From Apostichopus japonicus (lineage: Eukaryota > Echinodermata > Holothuroidea > Aspidochirotida > Stichopodidae): a DNA stretch of 64,000 bases. The stretch is taken from contig NC_092563.1 in the NCBI RefSeq assembly GCF_037975245.1, positions 7,189,501-7,253,500 on the forward strand, in the 5' to 3' direction. The notes beneath the pieces were generated by a model that was not told the origin of the DNA, did no database searches, and was given only the letters and a program-made list of their open reading frames with translations. This document shows positions 1-9,390 of this stretch, one piece after another. Numbering within the stretch: the first letter of the stretch is position 1; the number at the start of each line of letters is the position of its first letter. The translations under genes and the position numbers were made by a program.

Positions 1-243
1 TTCGTGTGCATGGTAGATTGATGGGTGAATGGAACTGATTTAGCTTTTAAACATTGTACGCCATCCGTTAATTGTGCTCGATGACCCTTTCATTAGTAGT
101 GATGTATGTATGGGTGAGTATTAAGTGAGGTCTATTTTACTACTGTATTTTACTCTTTGTTTATAGTGTGCTTGTGAAGTGTGTGTGTTTATGTTCTGTA
201 CGTTTGTTCAAATCGTCTCCTTTCATGGTTTCTATATCAACAG
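1..243. other. unassigned flank
   Basis: T-rich sequence without a recognisable gene or repeat, apart from serving as upstream flank of the possible exon at 244. Confidence 0.5.
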
Positions 244-372
244 GACTCCATGGCATTACCGAGAGAATTCTCTGAAAGATTCCTAAGAGTGTGTGTCAAG
301 CAGAGGGATACTGAAGTCTGGGTTCGTGAAGCTTTTCAAAAATGGTGCAAAGGAAAGGAATTGACAGCTAAG
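244..372 (+). CDS. possible internal exon of an unidentified host gene
   Basis: An open 43-codon segment is bounded by a plausible acceptor (AG at 242-243 after a T-rich stretch) and a donor (AAG followed by gtatgg at 373). Both boundaries are phase 0. The encoded stretch is charged and soluble-looking (it includes EVWVREAFQKWCKGKELTAK) with no membrane segment. I do not recognise the family. The L1 relic starts about 400 bp downstream on the same strand, so it could instead be leader sequence of that element. The next and previous exons are not visible. Confidence 0.3.
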
Positions 373-770
373 GTATGGGGGGAATAACTCCAATAGGAAG
401 AAAGATGGCTGCCGTTAGGTGAACGTCACAGTCAACACATCTCCTGTTTTACTTGCTTTATATGTAGTCTTATATTTATATCTGTGTTTATGATTGTTAT
501 GGATGCTCTGTAAGGATATAATGGCGAAACTGTGGATATTTTGATGATATTTTGATATACAGAAACCCTGGTTTGAAGAAAAGAAGAAAACAAAACGTAA
601 GAGCGTAACCTAAGCTTATATAGGCTATGAAAATGTACATTATATTGCTATATAGCCTATACGTATGCCATGCTTGTACACTGTTGGACACTATACCATT
701 TCTGTGAGGAGACTATATTGTCCGTGAAGTACGTTAGTTAGTTACGAACAGAGAGAAAACAAGCAGAACA

Positions 771-1313
771 ATGGACGAGAAACTGGACTGTATATTTGAA
801 CAACTATCCGAGCTAGCCTACAAGCTATGCCTAAACAATTAAATTCTTTGAATCAACGCCCTTGTAATGATGGAGGAGAAGCTGAAGTCGATGAATGTAG
901 CAATTACCGATATGGCAAAGTCGGTTGAGTTTATAGAGAATGCTGTAGAGAAGGTTAAAGCCGATTATAAACTTAAAGCAGATAAGACAGAGGTAACTAA
1001 ACTAGATGAAAAACTATTGATGGCAGAAAATTCAATTCTTTCTAAAGTTCAGATGTTAAAAAATCGATCACGTCGTAAGAACTTGATTTTCTATGGTATT
1101 CCGGAAGCAGTTGAATTAGGAGAATGCCGGTCTTCTGAGTGCTTGGTTACAAAGGAAATTGTAAAGGATTTCATGGGATTGGAGGTCAATGAAAAAGATA
1201 TCGAAAGGGCTCATAGAATACCAAGAGGTCCAGTGATCGGGAACATCAAGTCCAGACTGATCCAGGTGTGTTTTAGTCGTTATTCTGACCGTGATGAGAT
1301 TTTGCATTCATGA
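771..1313 (+). pseudogene. L1 ORF1p-like RNA-binding protein (broken)
   Basis: The likely start is the ATG at 771. A frame break near 820 separates this leader from the open frame 867-1313. The visible protein has a heptad-like N-terminal coiled coil (MMEEKLKSMNVAITDMAKSV and onward) followed by an RRM-type start (RSRRKNLIFYGIPE) and the ERAHRIPRG motif typical of L1 ORF1 (Transposase_22 family). In L1 this trimeric protein coats element RNA and acts as a chaperone. The C-terminal domain is missing and the sequence passes straight into endonuclease sequence, showing an internal deletion at about 1305. Confidence 0.8.
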
Positions 1314-1740
1314 TTTTGAATATGGGCTGCAAAAATATCACTTTTATTGTAATCTACGGTCCCAATGACGACACTCCATCCTTTTTTCATAATTTGCATG
1401 ATATTATCGAGGATTTCAATACAGATCATTGTATTGTTGTAGGAGATTGGAATGTTACACTTAATCAAAGTATGGACACATTTAATTATCAACATATTAA
1501 TAATCCTTTGTCTAAACAAGTGATTTTAGATCTTTTGGATAATTATGATTTAGTAGATGTGTGGCGGGTTTATAATCCAATTGAACGGAAGTTTACTTGG
1601 TGTCAAAAGAATCCATTTAAGCAAAGTCATTTAGATTTTTTTTGTGGTTTCTTCTGGGTTAATGAATATTTGAGTAAACTCTTCTATTTTATATGGATAC
1701 AGGTTTGATCACTCTTTAATTAGCACTACGTTTAGTTTCT
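1310..1740 (+). pseudogene. APE-type endonuclease fragment of the L1/Tx1 LINE
   Basis: The frame contains YGPNDDTPSFF, VVGDWNVTL, LVDVWRVYNP and QSHLDFF. This is the order of the central and C-terminal APE endonuclease motifs of L1-like elements, which nick target DNA to prime reverse transcription. The N-terminal part with the first metal-binding residues is absent, and the frame breaks near 1640-1710. The SDHSLI-like catalytic block is still readable in another frame at about 1700-1730 (FDHSLIST). Confidence 0.8.
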
Positions 1741-3699
1741 GTAATATCAAGATAGGGAGCGGGTATTGGAAATTTAACAAGTCACTACTTGATGATGACC
1801 AAATTGTTTGTATGATTACAGATACAATTAGGGATACCATAAATCAATACGCCTGTTTGATCTATAATAGAGAGAATATTCATTCCATTTCCAAAAGAGA
1901 TATTTATTGTGTAATAAATGATCGATTATTGTTTGAAATGATTCTTCTTAACCTTTGTGGGAAATGTATTTCTTACGCCTCGTATAAGAAAAAAATCAAT
2001 AATGAGAGAGAGACCTTTCTGTTAGGCGAGATTAATAGGATGGAAGATATTAATAATGTAATAATGAGGGATGAACTGGAGAAACTTAAAAACGAATTGG
2101 AAAAAATTAGAGAGTAAAAGATGACTGGCTTTAGAATTCGTACAGGGTTCAATGGATTGAGGATGGCGAAAAACCCTCGAAGTATTTTCTTAATCTGGAA
2201 GCACGTAATGCGTCAACAAAATTAACTACCCATCTAACTAACAAGGAAAATGTTGATATTTATACACAAAATGAATTCAAAATAAAGTGTTTATGTCTTA
2301 CAGCAATTTACTTGATTCACATGAAAATGATTTATTTGATGTTGACTTGGAAACGGAGCTATTTGGTGATTATAGGGTTGTGACTACTTCAGAATCGGAG
2401 TCACTAGAAAGTCCATTAAAGCATGAGGAAGTTTATGATGCGTTAAAGAAAATGAAAAATGATGTCTCCTGGAACAGATGGTTTAACTGTAAGAGTTTTA
2501 TAGGTATTTTTGGTTGGCCATTTTCTGATTAGATCTCTTAATTATGGTTATGAGAATTCTTTATTATCTATTACACAACGACTGGGGGTAATTTCAATTA
2601 TACCAAAGGGTGATGAGCCTAGGAATTTGTTGAGTAATTGGAGACCTATAACTCTACTTAATGTTTTTTATAAAATTGCGTCAGCTTGCATTACTAATCG
2701 TATTAACCATAACTCTACTTAATGTTTTTTATAAAATTGCGTCAGCTTGCATTACTAATCGTATTAACCTGTTCTTTCTCAGCTTATCTCGTTTGAACAA
2801 AATGGTTTTATGAAACTGGTAGATATATAAGTGATTGTATCCGTACTATTTATAATACAATGTTTAATCTTGAAAAAGTGCATCATCCAGGACTTTTATT
2901 TGCAATTGACTTTGAAAAAGCTTTTGATTGAGTGGCTTTTAGTATTATTGAAAATGCTTTATATTTATTTAATTTTAGTTCTTCTATTTTAAGGTGGTTC
3001 CGTACATTCTATAATGAAATGACTTCAACGGTTGTGGTAAATGGAACATTTTGTTATTATTTTCCAATCATAAGAGGATGTAGACAGGGTGACCCGCTGT
3101 TACCCTTTCTCTTTAACCTTGTTGCTCAGCTTTTGAATATATATATTAATAACTATGTGTCTATTCGTGGTCTTGACTTTGGGGGTTATGAATATAAAAT
3201 GACTCAACATGCGGACGATACAACGTTTTTAATTGATGGTACTATGAGTTCCTTTCATAATCTTCTAATTGGACTTGATTTTTTTGGTAGTTTTTCTGGC
3301 CTAACAATGGATTTGGATAAATCTATTTTGGTTGGAATTTGTAGTTTGAAAGGGTCCTCTGATCGTTTTTGTAAAGAGAGGAACATTTGTTGGAACCAGG
3401 GTGAAGATTTCACTATACTTGGAATTATTTTTAATACTGATCTGGATAGAATGATTTCAGTAAATTATGCAAAGTCAGAAAATAAAATTAGGCATCTGAT
3501 AAACATTTGGTCAAAGCGTAATCTAACTACGCTGGGTCGTGTAACGGTTTTTAAATCAATTATCTTACCTCATTTGAATTATTATTTGTTAATATCACCT
3601 AATCCGTCGGATGACCTCTTGATATCTTCTATAAAAGTTAAGTTTAGGACAAATTTGGATCAATTTCTCCTCAAGGTGGCACATAAACAAGTTGGCTAA
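1720..3699 (+). pseudogene. L1/Tx1 reverse transcriptase (broken)
   Basis: Several consecutive frames give the EN-RT linker (1812-2117), the N-terminal RT region (2287-2532), RT fingers with RLGVISIIPKGDEPRN and NWRPITLLN (2510-2722), and palm plus thumb (2932-3699). The palm shows FAIDFEKAFD, then a stop, then RGCRQGDPLLPFLFN and the HADDTTF catalytic block. The downstream TLGRVTVFKSIILP stretch is the usual L1-clade thumb. A 61-bp tandem duplication at 2648-2769 destroys the frame inside the fingers. The enzyme would copy element RNA at the nicked target; this copy cannot. Confidence 0.85.
2648..2769. repeat. 61-bp tandem duplication inside the L1 RT
   Basis: The segment beginning ataactctacttaatg at 2648 is repeated beginning at 2709, with a 61-bp period and near-identical sequence. 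Because 61 is not a multiple of three it shifts the RT frame. This looks like a replication-slippage or repair scar acquired after insertion. Confidence 0.9.
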
Positions 3700-3851
3700 A
3701 CAGACACTCAAGGAAGAGCCCATGGCACACCCATCAATTTGCTCATACATAGAATTGTTAAAAATAAAGTGGGATGTAGCTGCTTTAAGCGATAATTTCC
3801 TTAGATCAATTTAATTGTATAAACAATGCGTTTTTTTTTTTTTACTTTTAT

Positions 3852-4489
3852 AGAAGATATGTGGATTACATTTTTGTAGTTATTTCAGCAGACTATGTGG
3901 ATGATTTGCTACAGGTATTGAACTCTTTTCATAAATCTATTCAATTTACTTATTAAATGGAATGCGGGGGTAAATGTTCTTTTCTTGATATATACATTTT
4001 CAGAATGGTTGGCTCTAGCAGTACTGACACTATCGCCACTTCAGTTTTCCGTAAGAAAACTTTTACAGGGTTGTTCATTAATTGGAAATCCTGGTGCCCC
4101 AAAAAGTATAAAATTGCAGTTATTAAGGCTTTACATGAACGCGCACATAGATTGTGTTCGTCTGATTCCTTGTTCGTTCATGAATTGCAATTTATTAGAC
4201 GTATTTTGACTTTAAATAGTTACCCTTGGAGTTGTTGCATGAAATGGAAAACTATACTTATAAATTAAGAAAACAACTAGGCATGGGTCCTGTAATTAAA
4301 TTAGATCATGGGGAGACCAAAGTAAATACTTTTTATGTTAAATCACCATATTGTGGCCCCAGCAGTGATAAACTAACTAAGACTTTAGGTAGTTACATTA
4401 AGGGGTTGTGTAATGACAATATTACATATCAAAATAATTTTACTGCAAAAGAAAATCTCTGCTCTGTTCAATTTCAAGGATGCCTATAA
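3852..4489 (+). pseudogene. Penelope reverse transcriptase, C-terminal part
   Basis: The palm motif reads RRYVDYIFVVI, where the family has YVDD. The second catalytic aspartate is replaced by tyrosine (codon tac at about 3867-3869), so the enzyme would be dead even with the frame open. After a stop at 3954 the frame continues with SFLDIYIFR, TSVFRKKTFTGLFINWKSW and ALHERAHRLCSS, all standard Penelope RT/thumb blocks. It then shifts frame at about 4226 into the linker leading to the endonuclease. Confidence 0.8.
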
Positions 4490-4709
4490 GTTAGATTATG
4501 CCAACAATGTTGTTTATAGGATTAACTGTCCAGACTGTGACTCCTTTTATGTCGGAGAAACCAATAGACGGCTTAAGGATAGATTTAATGAACATCTGAT
4601 GAGCTCCTTTGGTGGTCAGAAAGGCGCTATTTATAACCTTCATTGTACTGCGCACAAACATAATCTGCCTACTTTTGTTGACCATTGTGCCTCTATTGCA
4701 TGGCAATGA
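4413..4709 (+). pseudogene. Penelope GIY-YIG endonuclease domain
   Basis: The frame contains VVYRINCPDCDSFYVGETNR, then RRLKDRFNEHL. This is the GIY-YIG core: Y...YVG, the arginine of the RRLKDR helix and the EH motif, preceded by the CPDC cysteine pair found in Penelope endonucleases. The domain nicks target DNA for element insertion. The catalytic core looks intact locally, but it is out of frame with the upstream RT. Confidence 0.85.
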
Positions 4710-5166
4710 ACCCCAGTGGTTCAGGAGGAAGATTAAAGATCTCGAGTCTCCTAATAAAAGACTTAAATGCTGACCTAAATAGAAATATAGAAATAGAAAT
4801 GCTACAGGTTGGAGCTATTCTAATTCCTATTTACTTTTTATTGCTGGTTGTTCTATTCATTCCTAGGTTAAAAATATTCACTAGAAAAATTTGCTGGTTG
4901 TTCTAATCATTCCTAGTTTAAAAATCACTCATGCTTATCACTATTGTTGTCTTTGGATGTATATTAGCCCTTATATATATATAGCCCTTATATATATATA
5001 TATTTTGTAGGTACATTTTATATTTTGTTCATCTTAATATTTTATAGGAACGTTTTCATATCTTTGTGCAATATTATACGTCTCATTTGTTGTTTACAAT
5101 TTTTAATGTTTTGAGCTCTTGTTATCAACCAATTTCCATTGTATTTTTATATGATTGGCTGAATAA

Positions 5167-5167
<1 letters not shown>

Positions 5168-5198
<31 letters not shown>
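5168..5198. repeat. (TATC)n microsatellite at the Penelope 3' tail
   Basis: About eight TATC units directly follow the AT-rich Penelope tail; the second tail copy at 6143-6295 ends in a shorter run of the same unit. Confidence 0.9.
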
Positions 5199-5200
<2 letters not shown>

Positions 5201-5299
5201 GTATTTAATTGATCTTGTACAATTGCCTGACGATGGAGTGGTGACAACTCAGAAATATAGCAGTATGTCGTTGTTAAAAATATTCGCTTGTTCATCTTT

Positions 5300-5309
5300 T
5301 ATATACATG

Positions 5310-5380
<71 letters not shown>

Positions 5381-5398
5381 ATAAATATATGTATATAA
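5300..5398. repeat. (TA)n-rich microsatellite
   Basis: A long run of TA/TATA with interspersed TG and TT separates the Penelope tail from the tRNA-hammerhead unit. A second (TA)n stretch at 5581-5594 bounds that unit on the other side. Confidence 0.9.
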
Positions 5399-5458
5399 GA
5401 ATTGAATGTGACAGATATATAGTAAATCAACAAAGAATAACACACCAGAAAAAATCCA

Positions 5459-5500
5459 CTTCACGACCTGTTTCGTCCTTTTGGGACTCATCAGGCGAAG
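5459..5500 (-). ncRNA. hammerhead ribozyme, short-stem-III type
   Basis: Read on the minus strand from 5500: CTTCGC (stem I), CTGATGA (core), GTCC-CAAAA-GGAC (perfect 4-bp stem II and loop), GAAAC (core), AG (loop III), GTC (cleavage triplet), GTGAAG (stem I partner). Stem I pairs six positions, one of them a G-U wobble. Stem III is only two base pairs (AC/GU), as in minimal hammerheads of Penelope-like elements and metazoan retrozymes, which are known to cleave as dimers. Predicted cleavage lies between complements of 5465 and 5464. All conserved core nucleotides are present. It adjoins a tRNA-like promoter upstream on the same strand. Confidence 0.85.
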
Positions 5501-5502
5501 GT

Positions 5503-5575
5503 AGGAATCGAACCCCGGATCTTTGTGTCACGAACCCAAGTCCGTACCACTCGACCACAGTGATTCTACGGGAGT
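5503..5575 (-). ncRNA. tRNA-derived head (A and B boxes) upstream of the hammerhead
   Basis: On the minus strand an A box TGGTCGAGTGG (5557-5547) and a B box GGTTCGATTCC (5514-5504) sit at tRNA-like spacing and match RNA polymerase III internal promoter consensus. The surrounding sequence resembles a tRNA, but I could not fold a clean cloverleaf with a CCA-ready acceptor, so I call it tRNA-derived rather than a working tRNA. The hammerhead begins 3 nt downstream of the B box. The arrangement suggests a Pol III-transcribed, self-cleaving SINE-like or retrozyme-like unit. Confidence 0.7.
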
Positions 5576-5599
5576 GCTGTATATATATATATACAGAGT

Positions 5600-5952
5600 G
5601 AGAGAGGAAAAATGGGAACCTCAAAAATTGTCAGTGAAAGGGGGGTGGGGGGTGGGGAGAATCCTCAGGCCATCACTGTCTACCCTGTGTATATAATATG
5701 GATCAGCGCTGTAATTATGTCACTGTCTCCTCTTTCACTTCCGGGTGTCTTGGCGTTTTAAGTTCTACTCCCTCATTTTCTCCTTTTTCTCTCTTTCTTA
5801 TTATTCTTTGCCGTCCCTTCCTCTCCTTCCTTCCTCTTCCCCCTTTTGTTTCCTTTTTTTGTTCTCTTTTTTGGCCTCTACCCTTTTTCCTACCCGGGGG
5901 GTGGGGGGATGGGCGCGCGCCCAATGCCCCATGGATACGCGCCTGCATACCC
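5600..5952. repeat. pyrimidine-rich tract and GC-rich transposon end
   Basis: A C/T tract at about 5765-5895 is followed by CCCGGGGGGTGGGGGG and GGGCGCGCGCCC. On the minus strand the right end starts CAGGCGCGTATCCA, resembling the CAGGCGCGTAGCCA termini of the hAT MITE at 58833. It is probably one end of a related non-autonomous element; the partner end was not found. Predicted reading frames here are low-complexity artefacts. Confidence 0.45.
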
Positions 5953-6142
5953 CATACTATTTACTCAAAAGTTGGTAAAATATATACATATAGAATACAA
6001 GTATTGGTATCCATGAATGGTCTTATACGTCGAAGTAAAGCCATCTTCTGGAAATGAGCTTGCTAACAGAATCGACTTGTTCATTCCAAGATAATTGAAT
6101 GTCAAATTTTACGCCCAAAGTCTTTTCACACCTTACACTTTC

Positions 6143-6295
6143 AAATAATATTTTATAGGATCGTTTTCATATCTCTGTGCATTATTATACGTCTCATTTG
6201 TTGTTTACAATTTTTAATGTTTTGAGCTCTTGTTATCAACCAATTTCCATTGTATTTTTATATGATTGGCTGAATAAATATCTATCTATCTAATG
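6143..6295 (+). repeat. second copy of the Penelope 3' tail
   Basis: This segment repeats 5031-5187 with few changes (blocks tataggatcgttttcatatc and gatatttattcagcc reversed-complement context) and ends in a short TATC run. It lies inside the minus-strand LINE RT, splitting thumb from palm. Confidence 0.85.
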
Positions 6296-6796
6296 AATTT
6301 TCGACGCTAATATTTATCTTGTTATTTGGGATAGGATTTCAGCCTATGTCTGGAACCAATGAACATGCTTTTGGTTTGTTACTATTTATAAACATTTTAT
6401 ATTTTTGGCACCATTTGCAAACATTAGCCATATCCTCATCAAGTTTGGTACTTAATAATCTATAGACTTGCCTTTCATATGAAATGTTGTATCATCTGCA
6501 TACATACCCACCAAGCAATGATTTATACTTTGACCCATGTCATTAATGAACAAAACAAAGAGTAACTGGCCCAGAATTTACCCCTGTGGCACCCACATGT
6601 TATAACTGGCAATAAGGGGGAATACACACCATTAACATATAGATTGTTGCCTATCGCATAAATACGACTTAAACCACGCAACGGAGCTTTCTGAGAGACC
6701 ATATCTAGTTTATTAGAATAGAATGGTTTACTAGGTCAAGTGCTTAGATTCTCAGGTCTAGAAATACCGATCCAAGAAGATATTTGCTATTAATAT

Positions 6797-8402
6797 GTAA
6801 CCTGTGGTTCGTTCGTCCGCCCTCTATTTAGATTAAAGTAATAGACCCTAACGCAGAAGAAATATAGACACAAAACCCAAGTTATTCAATTGTCCCAACA
6901 CATACTGAATTAATACCATCTGGGTACTCGACTATTGAGACGGGATAGAGGAGTTCCCGTTTGAATATGGTGTGGTATACACTTAAATGCTTAAAATAAT
7001 AATGCTTAATATATAGTAACAATGAATGCTATCCCACAGTAGTTAGATAAACCACCTTCTAGATTAATACACCCCCCCCCCCCCCCGTTGCATGCACTCA
7101 TCCCCAGTTAGAATATATAAATTTCCCCTGATTAATATCGAGCGTTAACTGATCTGTTCGCTAATATCACAGGCTCAGGCAAAGTTCCTGTGACCGCGTC
7201 AACGTATGGATACCCGGTCACGAACACCAGTCTGGAGAGGAGGTTACCAACAGCGCGTGCCAGGAATTTGCCAAGGGAGGGGCGAAACTGTACATTAGGC
7301 ATTGCAGACTATCTAAGCATAGCGCCACCATGGTTGGCGCCAAGCGTACAAGAAAATTTTGACTGAAAATGCATCCCAGATCGCTGGAAATGGCACTAAC
7401 CAGGCCTTGTTAGTTGCATCTTAGCATTTTCTCTTTTGAAAATACTAGCGATATCATAAAAACATTAAAAAAAAAAATGCTCAAGGGGGGGCGGCTCCCC
7501 CTTCGCCCCCCCCACCCCTTGGCTACGCTCCTGGTTACCAAACAGTACGAAAACACTACCACTACGATCACATCTAAAATACCTCAATATGCTAAACTAC
7601 TGTTGCCAAACACTTTAAATCTGATCAAATCAATACATCAAAATAATACAACATTGAACAACGGTGTATTAACTCCACGGTAAAACATGAGATAACCCTT
7701 TCCCAATCCGTACTTATCCCTTATCACAATAGTATACCCGTTTGTGTACAAACGAGGATCTCCAATATTCTGCAACAACGCCCCCACTTTGATATAACAC
7801 AAAGCTCAGGTCTCTGTACTCATGGGCATATTGTTAAGCCTAACAACCCTAGCTACTATTACTAACACCCAATACAGTATAGCTCCCATAACACAACTAT
7901 ATCGCCTTATAGGCGAAAACAGCCTATTTATCTTAGAAAACCCCACATTCTAAACAATCTATCGCACAGATAACTTTATTCAATAACTGTTACCGTAAAC
8001 AATGAGTTTTTCACCAACTAATCAAAGGTTCAGTTTATCGGCTAACAATGCTGGATCTCCGATGTGCACTACACACAACAGGCTACGTACGCTAAAATAC
8101 GTAACACACATAGCACATCGCATTGACTCGATGTGAATAATTTATTATCAAAACTAACTTAAAACAAAAGGAAAAAACCGTACCTGGAGAGCTGCCAAGT
8201 AATCAGTTACAGAAGTTCTCAATATATAAACAACAAAACACCAGCTGACAAATTGTACCAGCTAAACTATGCCTCACAGAGGACGGCAATGGTAAAGAGG
8301 CTGCACGGGCAAAGATGGCTATCACGCAATAAAATCTTCAACATGTGCAGTGGCATAAACTAACAGGAAACCCTCTAATTAATTCTAGACAGCGCCACCA
8401 AT
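6797..8402. mobile_element. unclassified insertion in the LINE, possibly a solo LTR
   Basis: This 1.6 kb block interrupts otherwise continuous RT coding on the minus strand. Its ends read TGTAACC and GCCACCA, giving TG...CA termini as in LTRs, but I found no convincing 5-bp target duplication, no primer-binding site and no coding frame. A hAT MITE (7251-7533) is nested within it. Classification is uncertain. Confidence 0.35.
7251..7533. mobile_element. hAT-type MITE, copy 1
   Basis: A 283-bp element flanked by the exact 8-bp duplication GTTACCAA (7243-7250 and 7534-7541). Its ends are CAGCGCGTGCCAGG and, reversed, CAGGAGCGTAGCCA; inside are GCCAAGGGAGGGGCGAA and a G/C-rich right end. It shares its interior with the MITE at 58833-59140. 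No coding capacity. Confidence 0.85.
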
Positions 8403-9390
8403 TATTAAAGTAGCACATCACTTTCAAAGGGTTACAAATAAATAGTCGTCGTTTATCTTCAGTAATGCAATTTCACGAGAGTGCCCTTCTCTAAAACCAG
8501 ACTGGGACATTCGTTTTAGACTAAATGCATTTGAAAACTTGGATAAAGCACCATGGACGTGTTTTTCTACTGTCTTAAATAATACGGGCAATATTGAGAT
8601 GGGTCGATAATTTGATACATCTAGCCTTTGAATTACTCTTGTAAATAGGAGGTTGCCAAAAAGCTTTGGAGTCGCCTTTGTTCTTTTACAAAAGAATTTC
8701 TAAAATATTGTTTAGCCAGTCGAATAAAACTAACAACTTTGTTTCTCCAGAATCGATATATCTCTGGATCGTTTAATTTTGATGAATTCCACATTTTAAT
8801 GGCATGACTTATCTCACCATTGAACCACTTGGGCTGATTTTTTTTTCTATTTGGACCCTGGTTTCTTTTTGGGGAGCAAGCTAATTAACAATATTTAGGA
8901 AAACATTTTGCCAATTTTCTAACGACCGATTTGCATCTGCTACTTGCAACACAGATTGCCAAGAAAAATTCCTTATGTCATGCTAGAACGCAATCTATTT
9001 TATTTGTCACACGAAATTTCATAGTTTCGTGACCCGTCTTTTCAGATGATGGCTGTTATGCGGCAGCGAGTTCTAAGTGAAATATATCGGGTAATGGTCC
9101 CTCAACTTCATTTTTGGAACTTCAGTATTGACAATTCGACTTTCTTTAGTCGTTTAAATATGATCAATTAAGATGATACATTAATGTGCACAATGAATTA
9201 GTTTCACTAGTTGGTAACTTTATCATTTGCTTCAAGTTATACATGTCCTGCATCCACCTTTTGTTACTACCACCTAATAAATTTATGTTAATGCCCTCCG
9301 ATAATAACTAGGCCTATGTCAGAAAAATTATTACATGGGGCAGCTAACAGTTCATGAAAATGATCATTCCACTATGCTATTGAATCAGGT

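Larger units (their letters stand above)
771..3720 (+). mobile_element. Tx1/L1-type LINE, degenerate
   Basis: A decayed non-LTR retrotransposon read on the plus strand. In order it holds an L1-type ORF1 remnant (771-1313), an APE endonuclease remnant lacking its N-terminal part (about 1310-1740) and a reverse transcriptase broken into several frames (about 2210-3699). The RT style (WRPITLLN, GCRQGDPLLPFLFN, HADDTTF, ILGIIF followed by RNLTTLGRV) matches the L1/Tx1 clade rather than CR1 or RTE. No poly(A) tail is seen. The 3' side runs into a T tract and then Penelope sequence, so the element is probably 3'-truncated. At least five frame breaks make it inactive. Confidence 0.85.
3835..5270 (+). 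mobile_element. Penelope-like element (PLE), degenerate, 5'-truncated
   Basis: The order is a partial RT (from 3852), a linker, a GIY-YIG endonuclease (about 4500-4700), then a non-coding 3' tail ending in a (TATC)n run (5168-5198) and a Penelope-type terminal block (5225-5265). RT followed by GIY-YIG is diagnostic of Penelope elements. The front of the RT is missing and the coding part lies in at least three frames. A second copy of the 3' tail lies at 6143-6295, ending in the same TATC-type repeat, which marks the tail as a mobile 3' end. Confidence 0.85.
5953..9390 (-). mobile_element. CR1/jockey-type LINE relic, interrupted
   Basis: The minus strand contains, in order from 9390 downwards, a badly decayed endonuclease (9000-9390), its C-terminal end and RT start (8400-8870, with QPKWFNGEISHAIKMWN and NYRPISILPVLFKTVEKHV), the RT palm (6300-6790, with YADDTT at about 6486-6505) and the thumb (5960-6130, with LGVKFDIQLSWN). 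The blocks parallel the plus-strand LINE at 19.6-27.7 kb, so both belong to one clade. Insertions at 6143-6295 (Penelope tail) and about 6797-8402 (LTR-like, itself holding a MITE) break the RT. There are many stops. Confidence 0.75.

Noticed and set aside
5225-5268. A second hammerhead on the plus strand (CTGACGA, GAGT...ACTC, GAAATA) at the Penelope tail
   Set aside because: The core deviates (CUGACGA, GAAAUA) and stem II is only partly paired. It looks like a decayed Penelope terminal block, so it was not annotated as a ribozyme.
5503-5575. A functional tRNA gene on the minus strand
   Set aside because: A and B boxes are good but I could not build a convincing acceptor stem and anticodon arm, and it runs directly into a ribozyme.
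5715-5978. Open frames of 77 to 119 codons over the pyrimidine tract
   Set aside because: Low-complexity frames on both strands caused by a CT/GA tract.
6797-8402. A confirmed solo LTR in the minus-strand LINE
   Set aside because: TG...CA ends are present but no 5-bp duplication was found, so it is listed only as an unclassified insertion.
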